From positions 4,128,501 through 4,192,500 of the forward strand of contig NZ_CP152019.1 in NCBI RefSeq assembly GCF_038622445.1: 64,000 nt of DNA. Reading direction: 5' to 3'. The stretch is from Sporosarcina sp. FSL K6-1522. Its GTDB lineage: Bacteria; Bacillota; Bacilli; Bacillales_A; Planococcaceae. The notes below the pieces were generated by a model that saw only the letters and a list, made by a program, of their open reading frames with translations, had not been told where the DNA came from and searched no databases. This document shows positions 33,525 through 43,142 of the stretch, one piece after another (the stretch's first letter is position 1; each line of letters opens with the position of its first letter). The translations under genes were made by a program, and so were the position numbers.

Positions 33525-34517
33525 TCAATAAATCAACTGCAGGAATTCCTCTTTCGTAATGCCGCCTAGATAAGTCGGGATATCGATTGAACTTAGTGCC
33601 TCGTTAATAGATTGTCGGTCATATTGGATGCCTTTTAGACATTCTTCAATCACAGCTACCTCGCCAACACCGAAAAAGTCCCCAAAAATGTTAACATCTT
33701 CGATAACGCCTTTGTTGACATCAAGACGTACATCAATGCCCCCAACTGGGAATCGGTGGGAGTGTTGCATGTTGAACTTTGGTGATTTTCCATAGTTCCA
33801 ATCCCAATTGCTATACCGCTCTGCAGACAATGCATGGATGTTCGTCCAATCATCCTCTGTCAATTCCATATACTGAATCTTTTCTTCGCCACCAAAAATC
33901 GATTTCAACACTTCCATACGAAATTGTTCAATCGTCATCGGTTCTGCCAAAAACTCTGTAATATTTGCGACGCGGCTTCGAATCGATTTAATGCCCTTCG
34001 ACTCAATTTTATCTTTCCGAACCTTTAATGCAGACACCACTCGCTCAATTTCAGTATCAAACATTAATGTGCCATGGCTAAACATCCGGCCATTTGTGAC
34101 AAACTGTGCATTCCCCGAAATTTTACGCCCTTCAACCAGAATATCATTGCGCCCAAGCAATTCCGCTTTAACACCCATTTCAGCCAATGCTTGCACAACC
34201 GGCTCCGTAAATTTCTTAAAGTTACGGAACGAGTCCCCGTCATCCTTTGTAATGAAACTGAAATTCAAATTGCCAAGATCGTGGTACACCGCTCCCCCAC
34301 CAGACAATCGTCGTACGACATGAATGCCATTCGCATCCACATATTCTGTATCAATCTCTTCAATCGTGTTCTGGTTTTTACCGACGATGATAGATGGTTC
34401 ATTAATATAGAACAGTAAAAAAGAATCCTTTTCAATGTCCATATTTTTTAAAATATACTCCTCGATCGCAAGGTTAATATGCGGGTCTGTGATGCCTTTA
34501 TTATCAATAAAATACAT
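33525..34517 (-). CDS. lplJ: Lipoate-protein ligase LplJ
   Basis: A 330-residue LplA/LplJ ligase that attaches free lipoate to E2 and GcvH proteins. Seen: the lipoate-AMP binding RRLSGGGAVYHDLGNLNFSFI (about 69-89), the catalytic-lysine region GRNDILVEGRKISGNAQ, and a C-terminal accessory domain. AAGGAGCG precedes the ATG. It diverges from the YhfH-like genes; yhfH and lplJ are also close in Bacillus subtilis. Confidence 0.93.
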   Translation of the reverse strand: MYFIDNKGITDPHINLAIEEYILKNMDIEKDSFLLFYINEPSIIVGKNQNTIEEIDTEYVDANGIHVVRRLSGGGAVYHDLGNLNFSFITKDDGDSFRNFKKFTEPVVQALAEMGVKAELLGRNDILVEGRKISGNAQFVTNGRMFSHGTLMFDTEIERVVSALKVRKDKIESKGIKSIRSRVANITEFLAEPMTIEQFRMEVLKSIFGGEEKIQYMELTEDDWTNIHALSAERYSNWDWNYGKSPKFNMQHSHRFPVGGIDVRLDVNKGVIEDVNIFGDFFGVGEVAVIEECLKGIQYDRQSINEALSSIDIPTYLGGITKEEFLQLIY

Positions 34518-34566
34518 ATAGATCGCTCCTTATTTTAGCTTTCTCCCTATTTTATCATTTTTGAGG

Positions 34567-34582
34567 AAGTTAGACCTAACTT
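34567..34582. promoter_or_regulatory. Palindromic operator candidate between lplJ and yhfH genes
   Basis: AAGTTAG-AC-CTAACTT is a perfect 7-bp inverted repeat between the divergent genes. It may bind a regulator of one or both. Confidence 0.4.
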
Positions 34583-34613
34583 CTAACTTTTCAGAATTAA
34601 TCGATTAAACCCC

Positions 34614-34640
34614 TTGACAGTTGAACACCTGTTATATTAC
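34614..34640 (+). promoter_or_regulatory. Possible sigma-A promoter of first YhfH-like gene
   Basis: A perfect TTGACA (34614-34619) is followed by TATATT/TATTAC at 13-15 bases, a short spacer. The exact minus-10 is unclear. Confidence 0.4.
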
Positions 34641-34693
34641 ACTACTAATTATAGTTTTCGTTATAGTACAACTTACGTAAGGAGGAATGCGAT

Positions 34694-34819
34694 ATGCTTG
34701 AAAACGTCATCGAATTTTTCAAAAACTTACCAGATAAAGTATGTATCACTTGTGGAAAGAAAATCGAAGAGCAGCACGAATGTTATGGCAATAAATGCGA
34801 TGCTTGCAACATCCTTTAA
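34694..34819 (+). CDS. YhfH-like Cys-rich small protein, copy 1
   Basis: A 41-residue protein: MLENVIEFFKNLPDKV, then CITCGKKIEEQHECYGNKCDACNIL. It has two CxxC pairs plus a Cys at residue 30, arranged like a small zinc ribbon. It matches the YhfH family, of unknown function. AAGGAGG precedes the ATG. It is the most diverged of four tandem copies in codon choice and at residues 2, 14 and 18. No membrane segment. Confidence 0.85.
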   Translation: MLENVIEFFKNLPDKVCITCGKKIEEQHECYGNKCDACNIL

Positions 34820-34896
34820 TTTTTTGCATATGCTGTACTAGGACAACGGAAATATTTCATATAGTACTACTACAAAACGAAAGGGGAGAATGAGCC

Positions 34897-35022
34897 ATGA
34901 TTGAAAACGTCATCGAGTTTTTCAAAAACCTACCGGCTAAAGTGTGTACGACTTGTGGGACGGAAATCGAGGAGCAACACGAGTGCTATGGCAACAAATG
35001 TGACGCTTGCAACATCCTTTAA
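34897..35022 (+). CDS. YhfH-like Cys-rich small protein, copy 2
   Basis: A 41-residue paralogue, MIENVIEFFKNLPAKV then CTTCGTEIEEQHECYGNKCDACNIL. AAAGGGGAGAA precedes the ATG. The upstream region of about 75 bases is the same as that of copy 3 except for the length of a T run, so copies 2 and 3 are a recent duplication of a unit of about 203 bases. Confidence 0.85.
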   Translation: MIENVIEFFKNLPAKVCTTCGTEIEEQHECYGNKCDACNIL

Positions 35023-35100
35023 TTTTTTTGCATATGCTGTACTAGGACAACGGAAATATTTCATATAGTACTACTACAAAACGAAAGGGGAGAATGAGCC

Positions 35101-35226
35101 ATGATTGAAAACGTCATCGAGTTTTTCAAAAATCTACCCGCTAAAGTGTGTACGTCTTGTGGGACGGAAATCGAGGAGCAGCACGAGTGCTACGGCAATA
35201 AATGTGACGCTTGCAACATCCTTTAA
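35101..35226 (+). CDS. YhfH-like Cys-rich small protein, copy 3
   Basis: A 41-residue paralogue differing from copy 2 only at residue 19 (Ser for Thr in the first CxxC). All five cysteines are kept. It has its own AAAGGGGAG site and an AT-rich upstream region with TATAGT, so it may carry a separate promoter. Confidence 0.85.
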   Translation: MIENVIEFFKNLPAKVCTSCGTEIEEQHECYGNKCDACNIL

Positions 35227-35303
35227 TTTTTTAGCCTTCTGTACTGCTACAACGAACATTTCCTTTTAAACACTAATACACTACTATAAAGGAGGAGAAT
35301 AGC

Positions 35304-35429
35304 ATGATTGAAAACGTCATCGAGTTTTTCAAAAATCTACCCGCTAAAGTATGTACATCTTGCGGTAAAGAAATTGAGGAGCAACACGAGTGTTATGGTA
35401 ACAAATGTGATTCCTGCAACATTTTATAA
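35304..35429 (+). CDS. YhfH-like Cys-rich small protein, copy 4
   Basis: A 41-residue paralogue with CTSCGKEIEEQHECYGNKCDSCNIL. GGAGGAGAA precedes the ATG, and the upstream region has diverged from that of copies 2 and 3. Strong protein conservation with silent changes among the four copies implies selection on the peptide. No clear terminator follows; the 22-copy repeat array begins about 120 bases downstream. Confidence 0.85.
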   Translation: MIENVIEFFKNLPAKVCTSCGKEIEEQHECYGNKCDSCNIL

Positions 35430-35552
35430 TCCATCTGTAGCTGTATGGAAGGCTTTCGAACGCTATCCTAAATGCCAATTGCTCTGACACAAGAGTAGGT
35501 ATTCTGGATTGCGTTCCTTTTTTATATTCAGATGCCTAGTACTGCGCTTTAC

Positions 35553-36014
35553 TTTGCGCGGTTCGCACTCTACTTCGCGCGGTTCACACTCTACTTTGCG
35601 CGGTTCACACTCTACTTTGCGCGGTTCACACTCTACTTTGCGCGGTTCACACTCTACTTTGCGCGGTTCACACTCTACTTTGCGCGGTTCACACTCTACT
35701 TTGCGCGGTTCACACTCTACTTTGCGCGGTTCACACTCTACTTTGCGCGGTTCGCACTCTACTTTGCGCGGTTCACACTCTACTTTGCGCGGTTCGCACT
35801 CTACTTTGCGCGGTTCACACTCTACTTTGCGCGGTTCACACTCTACTTTGCGCGGTTCACACTCTACTTTGCGCGGTTCACACTCTACTTTGCGCGGTTC
35901 ACACTCTACTTTGCGCGGTTCACACTCTACTTTGCGCGGTTCACACTCTACTTTGCGCGGTTCACACTTTACTTTGCGCGGTTCACACTCTACTTTGCGC
36001 AGTTCACACTCTAC
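35553..36014. repeat. 21-bp tandem repeat array B (22 copies)
   Basis: Exactly 22 head-to-tail units of 21 bases, consensus TTTGCGCGGTTCACACTCTA + C, nearly identical, with a few units reading TTCGCAC. A degenerate unit may precede it. The reverse complement shares GAACCGCGCA with arrays A and C. Since 21 is a multiple of 3, long frames (heptapeptides LRGSHST or ARFTLYF) run through it, but they lack ribosome-binding sites. It fills most of the 690-base gap between the YhfH genes and hemY. Confidence 0.95.
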
Positions 36015-36063
36015 TTATAATCGCACGGCATCCCCCAAATACCTACTCCATATATCTCCACGC

Positions 36064-36106
36064 AAAAAAAGGTGTATCCTCCTCACTTTCGGAGTAGACA
36101 CACCTT
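36064..36106 (-). terminator. Intrinsic terminator after hemY
   Basis: AAGGTGT and ACACCTT arms with an inner TCC/GGA stem; a run of seven T follows on the minus strand. Confidence 0.75.
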
Positions 36107-36121
36107 CTCACACGCATTTTA

Positions 36122-37555
36122 TCAATCAAATAACCCGTCCAACACTTCTTGTACAGCAGCTTTCCCCTGATCAATACAGTCAGGTAAACCCACGCCATTA
36201 TACGAAGCACCCGCCAATTTCACTTGCGGGAACTGCGTTTTCAGTTCTGCACGTGCCGCCTCAATCCGTTGCTTATGCCCGACACGATATTGCGGTCGGT
36301 CTTCTTTCCAACGTGTAATGACTGTGAAATCAGGTTTTCCTTTGATATCGAGGACTTTCCCCAAATCAGCGAGAACAATCTTCTCAATTTCAGCATCTGG
36401 TAAATCAACAATGGCTTCGTCACCAACTCGTCCGACAAATGCACGCAGAAGCACTTTGCCTTTCGGTGTCGTCGTTGGCCATTTTCGATGCGTCCATGTG
36501 CATGCTGTAATCGAGTAGTCACTACTGCGTGAGACGAGGAAGCCTGTACCTTCCCTATCCTGCTCCACTGCCTCTTCCGGAAATGCCAATGCAACTGTTG
36601 CAACAGATGTCGTCGGAATTTCTTTTAGACCTTGTAACAGTCCATATGGCGCAAATAGCTTGCTTGCCATTCCATGACCTGTCGTTAAAATCACCGCATC
36701 CGCTTCAATCGTCTGCCCATCGTTTAATTCGAGGAGGGTTTTATGGTCCGACTGTTTTTTAATCGCGTCAATGCGGACACCTTTCAACACAGATTCAGGT
36801 TCTAGCTGCGGCTCAAGCGCTTCAACAATCGTTTCAAGCCCGTTGCGGAACGTATGGAAGACGCCTTCCTTCTTCGCACCATAACCGTTTTTTTGTGGCA
36901 CTTGTTTTGGCGTTGTTTTCTTCATACCTAAAATCAAACTTCTATGCTTTTTCTCCACTTCATAAAACTGTGGAAATGTCGACTGCAAGCTCATATGGTC
37001 AATATCCCCTGCGTATACTCCCGACAGCAGCGGTTCAATTAAATTATCAACGATTTCTCCACCAAAACGTCTGCGGAAAAAGCTGCCCAACGACTGATCG
37101 CCTTCGATGCCCGAGCGAGGCAGGATGAAATCCCCCGCCGCCCGTATTTTTCCAGCCCATGAAAACAATCCTGTCTTCAAAAATGGACTCACTTGTGTTG
37201 GAATACCCATCACTGAACCACCTGGAATCGGGTGAAGCTCGCCATTAACAAGGACATATGCCTGTCCTGTCGCATTTCTCACAAGCTCTCCCTCAATCCC
37301 AAGATCCTCTGCCAGAATACCAACACTTTTCTTGCGGATTAAAAACGAATCTGGGCCACGCTCAATGACAAAACCGTCACGTCGAATCGTCTGGATTTTA
37401 CCGCCAAGTCGATTTGCAGCTTCGACAAGAATCACCTCAAGTGGCAACCCTTTTTCCCGTGCTTCTTTTTGCATATAAAACGCCGCCGAGAGCCCGGTAA
37501 TCCCCCCGCCAACGATAACAACTCTTTTGTTTTGTCTATCCATGTCCATCATCAC
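36122..37555 (-). CDS. hemY: Coproporphyrinogen III / protoporphyrinogen oxidase HemY
   Basis: A 477-residue FAD-dependent oxidase of the Gram-positive coproporphyrin-dependent heme pathway. FAD-binding VVIVGGGITGLSAAFYMQ at the N-terminus, GRVG-type residues late, and the C-terminal LAGASYNGVGLPDCIDQGKAAVQ that closes the FAD site are present. The start is uncertain among GTG 37555 and ATGs at 37552, 37549 and 37543, because the ribosome-binding site is weak (AAAGTGATG). Third gene of hemE-hemH-hemY. Confidence 0.93.
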   Translation of the reverse strand: MMMDMDRQNKRVVIVGGGITGLSAAFYMQKEAREKGLPLEVILVEAANRLGGKIQTIRRDGFVIERGPDSFLIRKKSVGILAEDLGIEGELVRNATGQAYVLVNGELHPIPGGSVMGIPTQVSPFLKTGLFSWAGKIRAAGDFILPRSGIEGDQSLGSFFRRRFGGEIVDNLIEPLLSGVYAGDIDHMSLQSTFPQFYEVEKKHRSLILGMKKTTPKQVPQKNGYGAKKEGVFHTFRNGLETIVEALEPQLEPESVLKGVRIDAIKKQSDHKTLLELNDGQTIEADAVILTTGHGMASKLFAPYGLLQGLKEIPTTSVATVALAFPEEAVEQDREGTGFLVSRSSDYSITACTWTHRKWPTTTPKGKVLLRAFVGRVGDEAIVDLPDAEIEKIVLADLGKVLDIKGKPDFTVITRWKEDRPQYRVGHKQRIEAARAELKTQFPQVKLAGASYNGVGLPDCIDQGKAAVQEVLDGLFD

Positions 37556-37570
37556 TTTCTTTCGATCGTA

Positions 37571-38503
37571 TTAGGCTTCTTCCATTTTAGCAAACACTGC
37601 TGCTACCATCGCATCCACGAAAAGTGGATTGACATTTGGCATTGCTGGACGATAATAAGCGGCACCGATATCGTCACAGACAACTTTGCACTCATAATCG
37701 TTATCATACAGCACTTCAAGGTGGTCTGAAACGAATCCAACTGGCGTATAGACAAACGTGCTATAGCCTTTTGTCGTGTGTAACTCACGCGTTAAATCTT
37801 GCACGTCTGGGCCAAGCCACGGCTCTGGTGTTTGCCCTTCACTTTGCCAGCCAACTTCGTAGTTCTCGACTCCAGCTGCAGCAGCAATCAAATCTGCCGT
37901 TTCTTTCAACTGGTCTGCATATGGATCACCATTCGCTAAAATCTTTTCAGGCAATGAATGCGCCGACACGATGAGGCAAGCCTTGGCGCGCTCTTCCTCG
38001 CTCATGCTGTCATACGTGCTTCGTACTTTGTCCGCCCAATATTCTATGAATTTTGGCTGCTTGTACCAGCTTTCGACAGATGTCATCGCAATGCCATGCT
38101 TCTCTGCTTCTTCCTTCGCACGCCCATTATAAGACTTGACGGAAAACGTTGAGAAGTGTGGTGCCAAGACGATGGAAACCGCCTCAGTAATACCATCTGT
38201 ATGCATTTTCTCCACTGCATCTTCGATAAACGGTGTAATATGTTTTAATCCAACATAGACGCTGAATTCAATGTCATTTTGTACGTTATTCAAACGATTG
38301 CAAAGCGCGTTCGCTTGATTTTCCGTAATTCTAGCAAGCGGGGAAATCCCGCCAATCGCCTCGTAACGGTTGCGAAGGTCTTCCAATTGTTCAGGTGCTG
38401 GTGGTCGACCATGGCGGATATGAGTGTAATACGATTCAATATCCTCTTCCTTATATGGCGTTCCGTACGCCATCACTAAAAGTCCCATTTTTTTCTTTGT
38501 CAT
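37571..38503 (-). CDS. hemH: Coproporphyrin/protoporphyrin ferrochelatase HemH
   Basis: About 310 residues. It inserts iron into the porphyrin. Seen: [10 protein letters not shown] near the start, [13 protein letters not shown] with the catalytic His (about 182), [10 protein letters not shown], and the [18 protein letters not shown] metal-site region. GAGGTG lies six bases before the ATG at 38503, which is preferred over 38512. Between hemE and hemY as in Bacillus subtilis. Confidence 0.95.
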   Translation of the reverse strand: MTKKKMGLLVMAYGTPYKEEDIESYYTHIRHGRPPAPEQLEDLRNRYEAIGGISPLARITENQANALCNRLNNVQNDIEFSVYVGLKHITPFIEDAVEKMHTDGITEAVSIVLAPHFSTFSVKSYNGRAKEEAEKHGIAMTSVESWYKQPKFIEYWADKVRSTYDSMSEEERAKACLIVSAHSLPEKILANGDPYADQLKETADLIAAAAGVENYEVGWQSEGQTPEPWLGPDVQDLTRELHTTKGYSTFVYTPVGFVSDHLEVLYDNDYECKVVCDDIGAAYYRPAMPNVNPLFVDAMVAAVFAKMEEA

Positions 38504-38533
38504 TACATTCACCTCGTCTGTTTGTTTACCGTC

Positions 38534-39574
38534 TTACTTGCGGAGTTGCGCACTATACGTATGAATCAATTCCGTTAGCTTCTTCAACGTTGCCGGCTTC
38601 ACGTCTGGGAATACACCATGTCCTAAGTTAAAGATATGGCTTCCGTGCTCAACACCTTGCTCGATAATGACTTTTGCACGCTCTTCGATAATGTTCCAAT
38701 CTGCCAATAATAGCGCCGGATCCAAGTTCCCCTGTACAGGCTTCGTCAGCCCACGCGCTCCTGCTTCTTTAATCGACAGGCGCCAGTCAAGACCTACAAC
38801 ATCCACTGGCAGGTCATGCCATTCGTTTGCCAAGTGACTTGCACCCACACCAAATGTAATCAACGGCACGTTCAATTTACGCAACTCTGTAAAGATACGC
38901 GTCATTACTGGTTTGATGAAAATACGGTAGTCTTCAACATTCAAAGCGCCTACCCATGAATCAAAGATTTGAATCGCTTTTGCACCTGCAGCTACTTGTG
39001 CGCCAATATACGTAATCGTCATATCCGCTAGCTTGTCCATCAATGCAAACCATGCTTCTGGTTCTGATACCATGAAGGATTTCGTCAAGTTATAGCTTTT
39101 CGAAGGACCGCCCTCGATCATATAGCTCGCAAGTGTAAACGGAGCGCCCGCAAATCCGATTAATGGCACATTCAATTGTTCTTGCGTTAACATTTTAATC
39201 GTTTCTAGAACAAATGGTACATCATCTTCAGGTGATAGATCGCCGAGATTATGAACATCTTGTACAGTACGAATTGGATTCGAAATAACTGGACCAACGC
39301 CCGCTTTAATCTTCACGTCAATGCCAAGCCCTGGAAGCGGTGTCACGATGTCTTTATAAAGAATTGCTGCGTCCACGTCGTATTGGTCAACAGGAAGCTT
39401 TGTCACATATGCACAAAGTTCAGGCTGATGCGTAATTTCTTCAAGCGAATATTTTTCTTTAATTTTCAGATATTCTGGTTGTGAACGACCTGCTTGTCGC
39501 ATATACCAGACTGGTGTATGTTCAATTTTTTCTCCACGTGCTGCACGAAGAAGTGTATCGTTAAAGTTTGTCAT
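38534..39574 (-). CDS. hemE: Uroporphyrinogen decarboxylase HemE
   Basis: About 346 residues. It decarboxylates uroporphyrinogen III to coproporphyrinogen III. Signatures: [16 protein letters not shown] near the start, the catalytic Asp region [30 protein letters not shown], and the C-terminal [11 protein letters not shown]. The ATG at 39574 has GAGGGT upstream, better than 39595. First gene of the heme operon and divergent from hmoB. Confidence 0.95.
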   Translation of the reverse strand: MTNFNDTLLRAARGEKIEHTPVWYMRQAGRSQPEYLKIKEKYSLEEITHQPELCAYVTKLPVDQYDVDAAILYKDIVTPLPGLGIDVKIKAGVGPVISNPIRTVQDVHNLGDLSPEDDVPFVLETIKMLTQEQLNVPLIGFAGAPFTLASYMIEGGPSKSYNLTKSFMVSEPEAWFALMDKLADMTITYIGAQVAAGAKAIQIFDSWVGALNVEDYRIFIKPVMTRIFTELRKLNVPLITFGVGASHLANEWHDLPVDVVGLDWRLSIKEAGARGLTKPVQGNLDPALLLADWNIIEERAKVIIEQGVEHGSHIFNLGHGVFPDVKPATLKKLTELIHTYSAQLRK

Positions 39575-39794
39575 AAAATATAGACCCTCTTTCAATTATA
39601 ATACTTTCTTTTTTATAATACTTATGCTACTCAAATATAGACGTTCCGCCCCTCAAAGTATAGAAGGAAGCTCCACTTGTCATAAAATTGTGCGTCCTTT
39701 CGAGTTAAATCGTCATTATTTCGTCAATGTTTGTTTTATCCCCACAAATAGGGGAAAATAATAAGTACCAATCGAATGAAGGAGGTTTTCACTT

Positions 39795-40313
39795 ATGTTC
39801 ATCTATTTAACATCTGGGACACCCGCATTTATGGAGAAGCTTAAAGAACAATACGTTTCGGAAGCAATGATTGTCTTACACGGTAGCGGCAATTCTATTT
39901 TACTACATGAGACGCAGAAAAAGTCTGTATTTCAAACCCCTCGCCGCTATGAAGTCATTAGCTCTGCTGGCGCATTTGCCGACGAAGGATATTTTGTTCT
40001 CAACCATATTCCCGTAACCGATGAAGGGCGTCCGATTTTTGAGCATAGCTTCAAAACCCGATCCAGCATCGTTGACTCAGAACTTGGATTTATCGCCTTT
40101 CGCTTGTTGCGCCCACTGAATTCCGATACGTATATCATGTTAACCGAGTGGACAGATGCTGCACACTATAATCGCTGGAAAGACTCTGCTGTCTTTAGAG
40201 ATTCCCACTTTGCAGATACGTTAGAAGCGGGGGTCGATAATCAATTACACATGTTTTCAAGCGCTCCTTACATTACAACTTATCTCACCAAGAATAATAA
40301 TGACGACGCATAA
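39795..40313 (+). CDS. hmoB: Heme-degrading monooxygenase HmoB-like (antibiotic biosynthesis monooxygenase domain)
   Basis: A 172-residue protein with a C-terminal ABM fold (LRPLNSDTYIMLTEWTDAAHYNRWKDSAVFRD, about 112-140) and the N-terminal extension seen in Bacillus subtilis HmoB (YhgC). HmoB breaks down heme; the position next to hemEHY, divergent, supports heme turnover. AAGGAGG precedes the ATG. Confidence 0.83.
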   Translation: MFIYLTSGTPAFMEKLKEQYVSEAMIVLHGSGNSILLHETQKKSVFQTPRRYEVISSAGAFADEGYFVLNHIPVTDEGRPIFEHSFKTRSSIVDSELGFIAFRLLRPLNSDTYIMLTEWTDAAHYNRWKDSAVFRDSHFADTLEAGVDNQLHMFSSAPYITTYLTKNNNDDA

Positions 40314-40335
40314 CTTTCCACGTTATGCGTTTTTT
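40306..40335 (+). terminator. Intrinsic terminator after hmoB
   Basis: ACGCATAAC / GTTATGCGT, a 9-bp stem followed by six T. Confidence 0.85.
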
Positions 40336-40465
40336 CGTGCACAAAAGAACAGCGCAAGCGCCTTATGCATTCCTTGAATATGTTTCGCCTCCCGTAATGT
40401 TTAATTGTTTGTTATAATAGAATGGTTAATCATCTAACTAGTATGAATTCGGAAGGGGTCGTCAC

Positions 40466-41626
40466 ATGAAAGAACAACTTTTTGAAAAACTAGACAATGC
40501 ATTTGAGGATATGGTGGTCACCCGTCGACACCTTCATATGCATCCCGAACTATCTTTTAAGGAACACAAGACCGCACAATATATACATGATTTCTATGCA
40601 GAATTAGGCATTGAGGTACGGGCTGGCGTTGGTGGAAATGGCGTTGTTGCCCGTGTTAAAGGTGGTAGACCCGGCAAAACCGTTGCCTTGCGAGCAGACT
40701 TTGACGCATTGCCTATTCAAGACGAAAAAGACGTCGCTTATAAATCGACGGTGCCTGGTGTCATGCATGCTTGCGGGCATGATGGGCATACTGCCACATT
40801 ACTGCAAGTTGCTAAAGCAATCCATGAATTGCATGAAAACCTAGCAGGCGAGTATGTCTTCATTCACCAGCATGCCGAGGAGTTAGCTCCTGGTGGAGCA
40901 CAAGCAATGATTGAAGATGGCTGCCTCGACGGTGTAGATGTTATTTTCGGCACACATCTTTGGTCCATGACGCCTTCTGGGGCGATTGGCTATGCGGCGG
41001 GCCCAATTATGGCGGCAGCTGATCGATTTGACATTACCATACAAGGTGCTGGTGGTCATGGTGCATCGCCACACCAGACAAAAGATGCCATCGTAATCGG
41101 TTCGCAACTCGTCATGAATTTGCAACAACTTGTAGCCCGTCGTGTCGATCCCATCGAATCTGCCGTGCTGTCCGTTGGTGCATTTGTTTCAGACAATGGG
41201 TTCAACATCATTGCCGACTCCGCCAAGTTGAGCGGGACTGTACGCTCATTTAGTCCACATATCCGTGACTTAATGGAACAAGAGATGCAACGCGTTATTG
41301 ATGGCACAGCGATTGCGCATGATTGCACAATTGAATTGAACTACAAACGCGGTTACCCTGCTGTTGTCAATCATGCAACAGAAACAGAGCATCTTAAACG
41401 AGTAGCCGAACAAATCCCTGGTGTGAAGGCTGTTATCGAAAGTCCACCACAAATGGGCGGCGAAGACTTTGCTTATTATTTGGAGAAAGTACCTGGGACA
41501 TTTTTCTTCACAGGTGCTCAACCTGAGCAGCCTTTTCCACATCACCACCCTAAATTCGACTTTGATGAAAATGCCATGCTCGTTGCAGCAAAAACGCTCG
41601 CTGCCGCTGCCATTGACTATCATTAA
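40466..41626 (+). CDS. M20 family amidohydrolase
   Basis: A 386-residue metal-dependent amidohydrolase of the N-acyl-amino-acid / hippurate hydrolase group. Metal-binding MHACGHDGHTA (about 98-108) and the HQHAEELAPGGA segment with catalytic Glu are present, as are the dimerisation domain with GAGGHGASPHQTKDAI and a late MGGEDFAYYLEKVPG. It cleaves N-acyl amino acids or similar amides; the exact substrate is open. GGAAGGGG precedes the ATG. Confidence 0.92.
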   Translation: MKEQLFEKLDNAFEDMVVTRRHLHMHPELSFKEHKTAQYIHDFYAELGIEVRAGVGGNGVVARVKGGRPGKTVALRADFDALPIQDEKDVAYKSTVPGVMHACGHDGHTATLLQVAKAIHELHENLAGEYVFIHQHAEELAPGGAQAMIEDGCLDGVDVIFGTHLWSMTPSGAIGYAAGPIMAAADRFDITIQGAGGHGASPHQTKDAIVIGSQLVMNLQQLVARRVDPIESAVLSVGAFVSDNGFNIIADSAKLSGTVRSFSPHIRDLMEQEMQRVIDGTAIAHDCTIELNYKRGYPAVVNHATETEHLKRVAEQIPGVKAVIESPPQMGGEDFAYYLEKVPGTFFFTGAQPEQPFPHHHPKFDFDENAMLVAAKTLAAAAIDYH

Positions 41627-41642
41627 TCCAACTGCACTCCGT

Positions 41643-41675
41643 AAACCGTTCACTACAATCAGTGAACGGTTTTTC
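41643..41675 (+). terminator. Intrinsic terminator after M20 amidohydrolase
   Basis: AAACCGTTCAC / GTGAACGGTTT, 11-bp stem, T run. Confidence 0.85.
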
Positions 41676-41869
41676 CCTGTCAATCCAGCAGATTTTCTCC
41701 AATCAAACCCGTCTAAAGACTTCCCCTCTCCAATTGCTGTACTTTCCTCAACACTTAGGTATATAGATCTGAATTCAATAATAGTTCTAACTATTCAAAT
41801 AACATATTGCATTTATTATTTTTTTCCCTATAATAGGTATTATATTCAAAAAATAAGGGGTGCATCTAT

Positions 41870-42409
41870 TTGCAGAATGAGAACTATATGACTAATTATA
41901 TCGTATCCTTTGACACATTTATGTTACAGCCCGTAAACAAAGACGGGAAACTCGCAACTCGCGTCGTTGAACGTAATCGAGAATTTTTGATTCCTAAAAA
42001 ACCGATACATATCGTAAGAAAGTCCTGTGATTTTTATGGGGGATCTTTACAAAATTCTATCAATTCAGCAAGACTCATGCTTGGAAACCGCCATAAAACA
42101 CCGATTATTTTAGCGTCTGGTTTCGGCTCTCCTTACATCTTTTTGCCAACATTATCGCCGAGATCTGAACAAAATGTCTGGTTTTCCTATCACGCCATCG
42201 ATTACATTGAACCCGATCACTTGGGAAGCATTGTTTACTTAGAAAATAATCAATCGATCAAGCTAAACGCTTCTCCAACAACGATGTTTCGGCAATACAC
42301 ATTTGCTGGCTTGCTCGAAAAACGTTTTTTGAAAAAACAAAAACAATTGAGCAAATCATCCTTTGTACCACCAAATAGTATATTTATGTCTCCTCCGCCT
42401 TCTTCATAA
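41870..42409 (+). CDS. comK: Competence transcription factor ComK
   Basis: A 179-residue ComK-family protein, the activator of late competence genes. Seen: YIVSFDTFMLQPV near the N-terminus, the conserved CDFYGGSLQNSINSARLMLGNRHKTPII centre, and IFLPTLSPRSEQNVWFSYHAIDYIE. The start is TTG at 41870, seven bases after AAGGGGTG; an ATG at 41888 has no such site. The last 30 residues are Lys/Ser/Pro-rich and variable. I did not see a clear AT-box (AAAA-N5-TTTT) pair upstream. Confidence 0.88.
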   Translation: MQNENYMTNYIVSFDTFMLQPVNKDGKLATRVVERNREFLIPKKPIHIVRKSCDFYGGSLQNSINSARLMLGNRHKTPIILASGFGSPYIFLPTLSPRSEQNVWFSYHAIDYIEPDHLGSIVYLENNQSIKLNASPTTMFRQYTFAGLLEKRFLKKQKQLSKSSFVPPNSIFMSPPPSS

Positions 42410-42417
42410 CGTCGGGC

Positions 42418-42777
42418 TCACTTGTCTGCCCACCGAAGATAGCTATCAAGCAACTCTTCTGTATGATTGCGAAGTCTAATATTCAAATAACGCCGATGAT
42501 CCTGGCAATCATCATGCGCAAAAATGTATTCTGTAAATAAGTCGTCCATCTGATTACGGATGACTTTCATATTATGACTGTGTAAGTACTTCTCTGTGCC
42601 TTTTAATTCACTTCTTACACGCTTCGTCGCACTTTCAAGCATTTTGACATAAGGCCCTTTTAACTTGAAAGGGCCTTTTTCAATCGACTCTAAATCGCTC
42701 TTTAACACGGTTAGCAACATTGGCAAATAAATCGCCTTCTCAAAATACGGTAAGACCTCCGCCCGCATTAATTCCAT
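42418..42777 (-). CDS. Hypothetical protein convergent with comK
   Basis: A 119-residue, mostly helical, charged protein that I do not recognise. The C-terminal part has FAHDDCQDHRRYLNIRLRNHTEELLDSYLRWADK. GGAGGAGG precedes the ATG. It converges on comK with only about 8 bases between the two stops. No membrane or signal segment. Confidence 0.7.
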   Translation of the reverse strand: MELMRAEVLPYFEKAIYLPMLLTVLKSDLESIEKGPFKLKGPYVKMLESATKRVRSELKGTEKYLHSHNMKVIRNQMDDLFTEYIFAHDDCQDHRRYLNIRLRNHTEELLDSYLRWADK

Positions 42778-43099
42778 TATGATTCCTCCTCCAAATAGAA
42801 TATATGTTCTTATTTATATTGTATGTATGTCCGCAAAGAAAATCAACCAATCGATTGTTGGAAACTTTGTGCAATGATGCAAAACTCGTCCTTTACAGAA
42901 CAAAAGCGTTGTAGCCTAAACGGGTAATCTCCATGTACACATCTATTGATTAACCCAAAAAGCAACTAAATTATATACTAGGCACTTTATAACAATTGAT
43001 TCCGGAACACTTTGGAATTGAACAATTTCTATACGATTATCGGGATGTTTCTATGTATAGGGATGCGACAGGTACTGATTCACAACAGCATTATGAAAA

Positions 43100-43142
43100 C
43101 GAGTATGTCTAGATATGACTGTGTCATTTCTAGACATACTCG
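43100..43142 (-). terminator. Near-perfect 43-base hairpin, likely second terminator
   Basis: CGAGTATGTCTAGA pairs with TCTAGACATACTCG, and after one T-T mismatch ATGAC pairs with GTCAT around TGT. On the minus strand CGTTTTCAT follows, so it may end transcripts from the lipoprotein gene. Confidence 0.5.

Noticed and set aside
35553..36014. CRISPR array
   Set aside because: Units are contiguous with no variable spacers, and no cas genes are present.
35509..36318. Long plus-strand frames made of repeated heptapeptides (LRGSHST, ARFTLYF)
   Set aside because: They exist because the 21-base unit is a multiple of three and lacks stops. There is no ribosome-binding site, and two frames are equally open.
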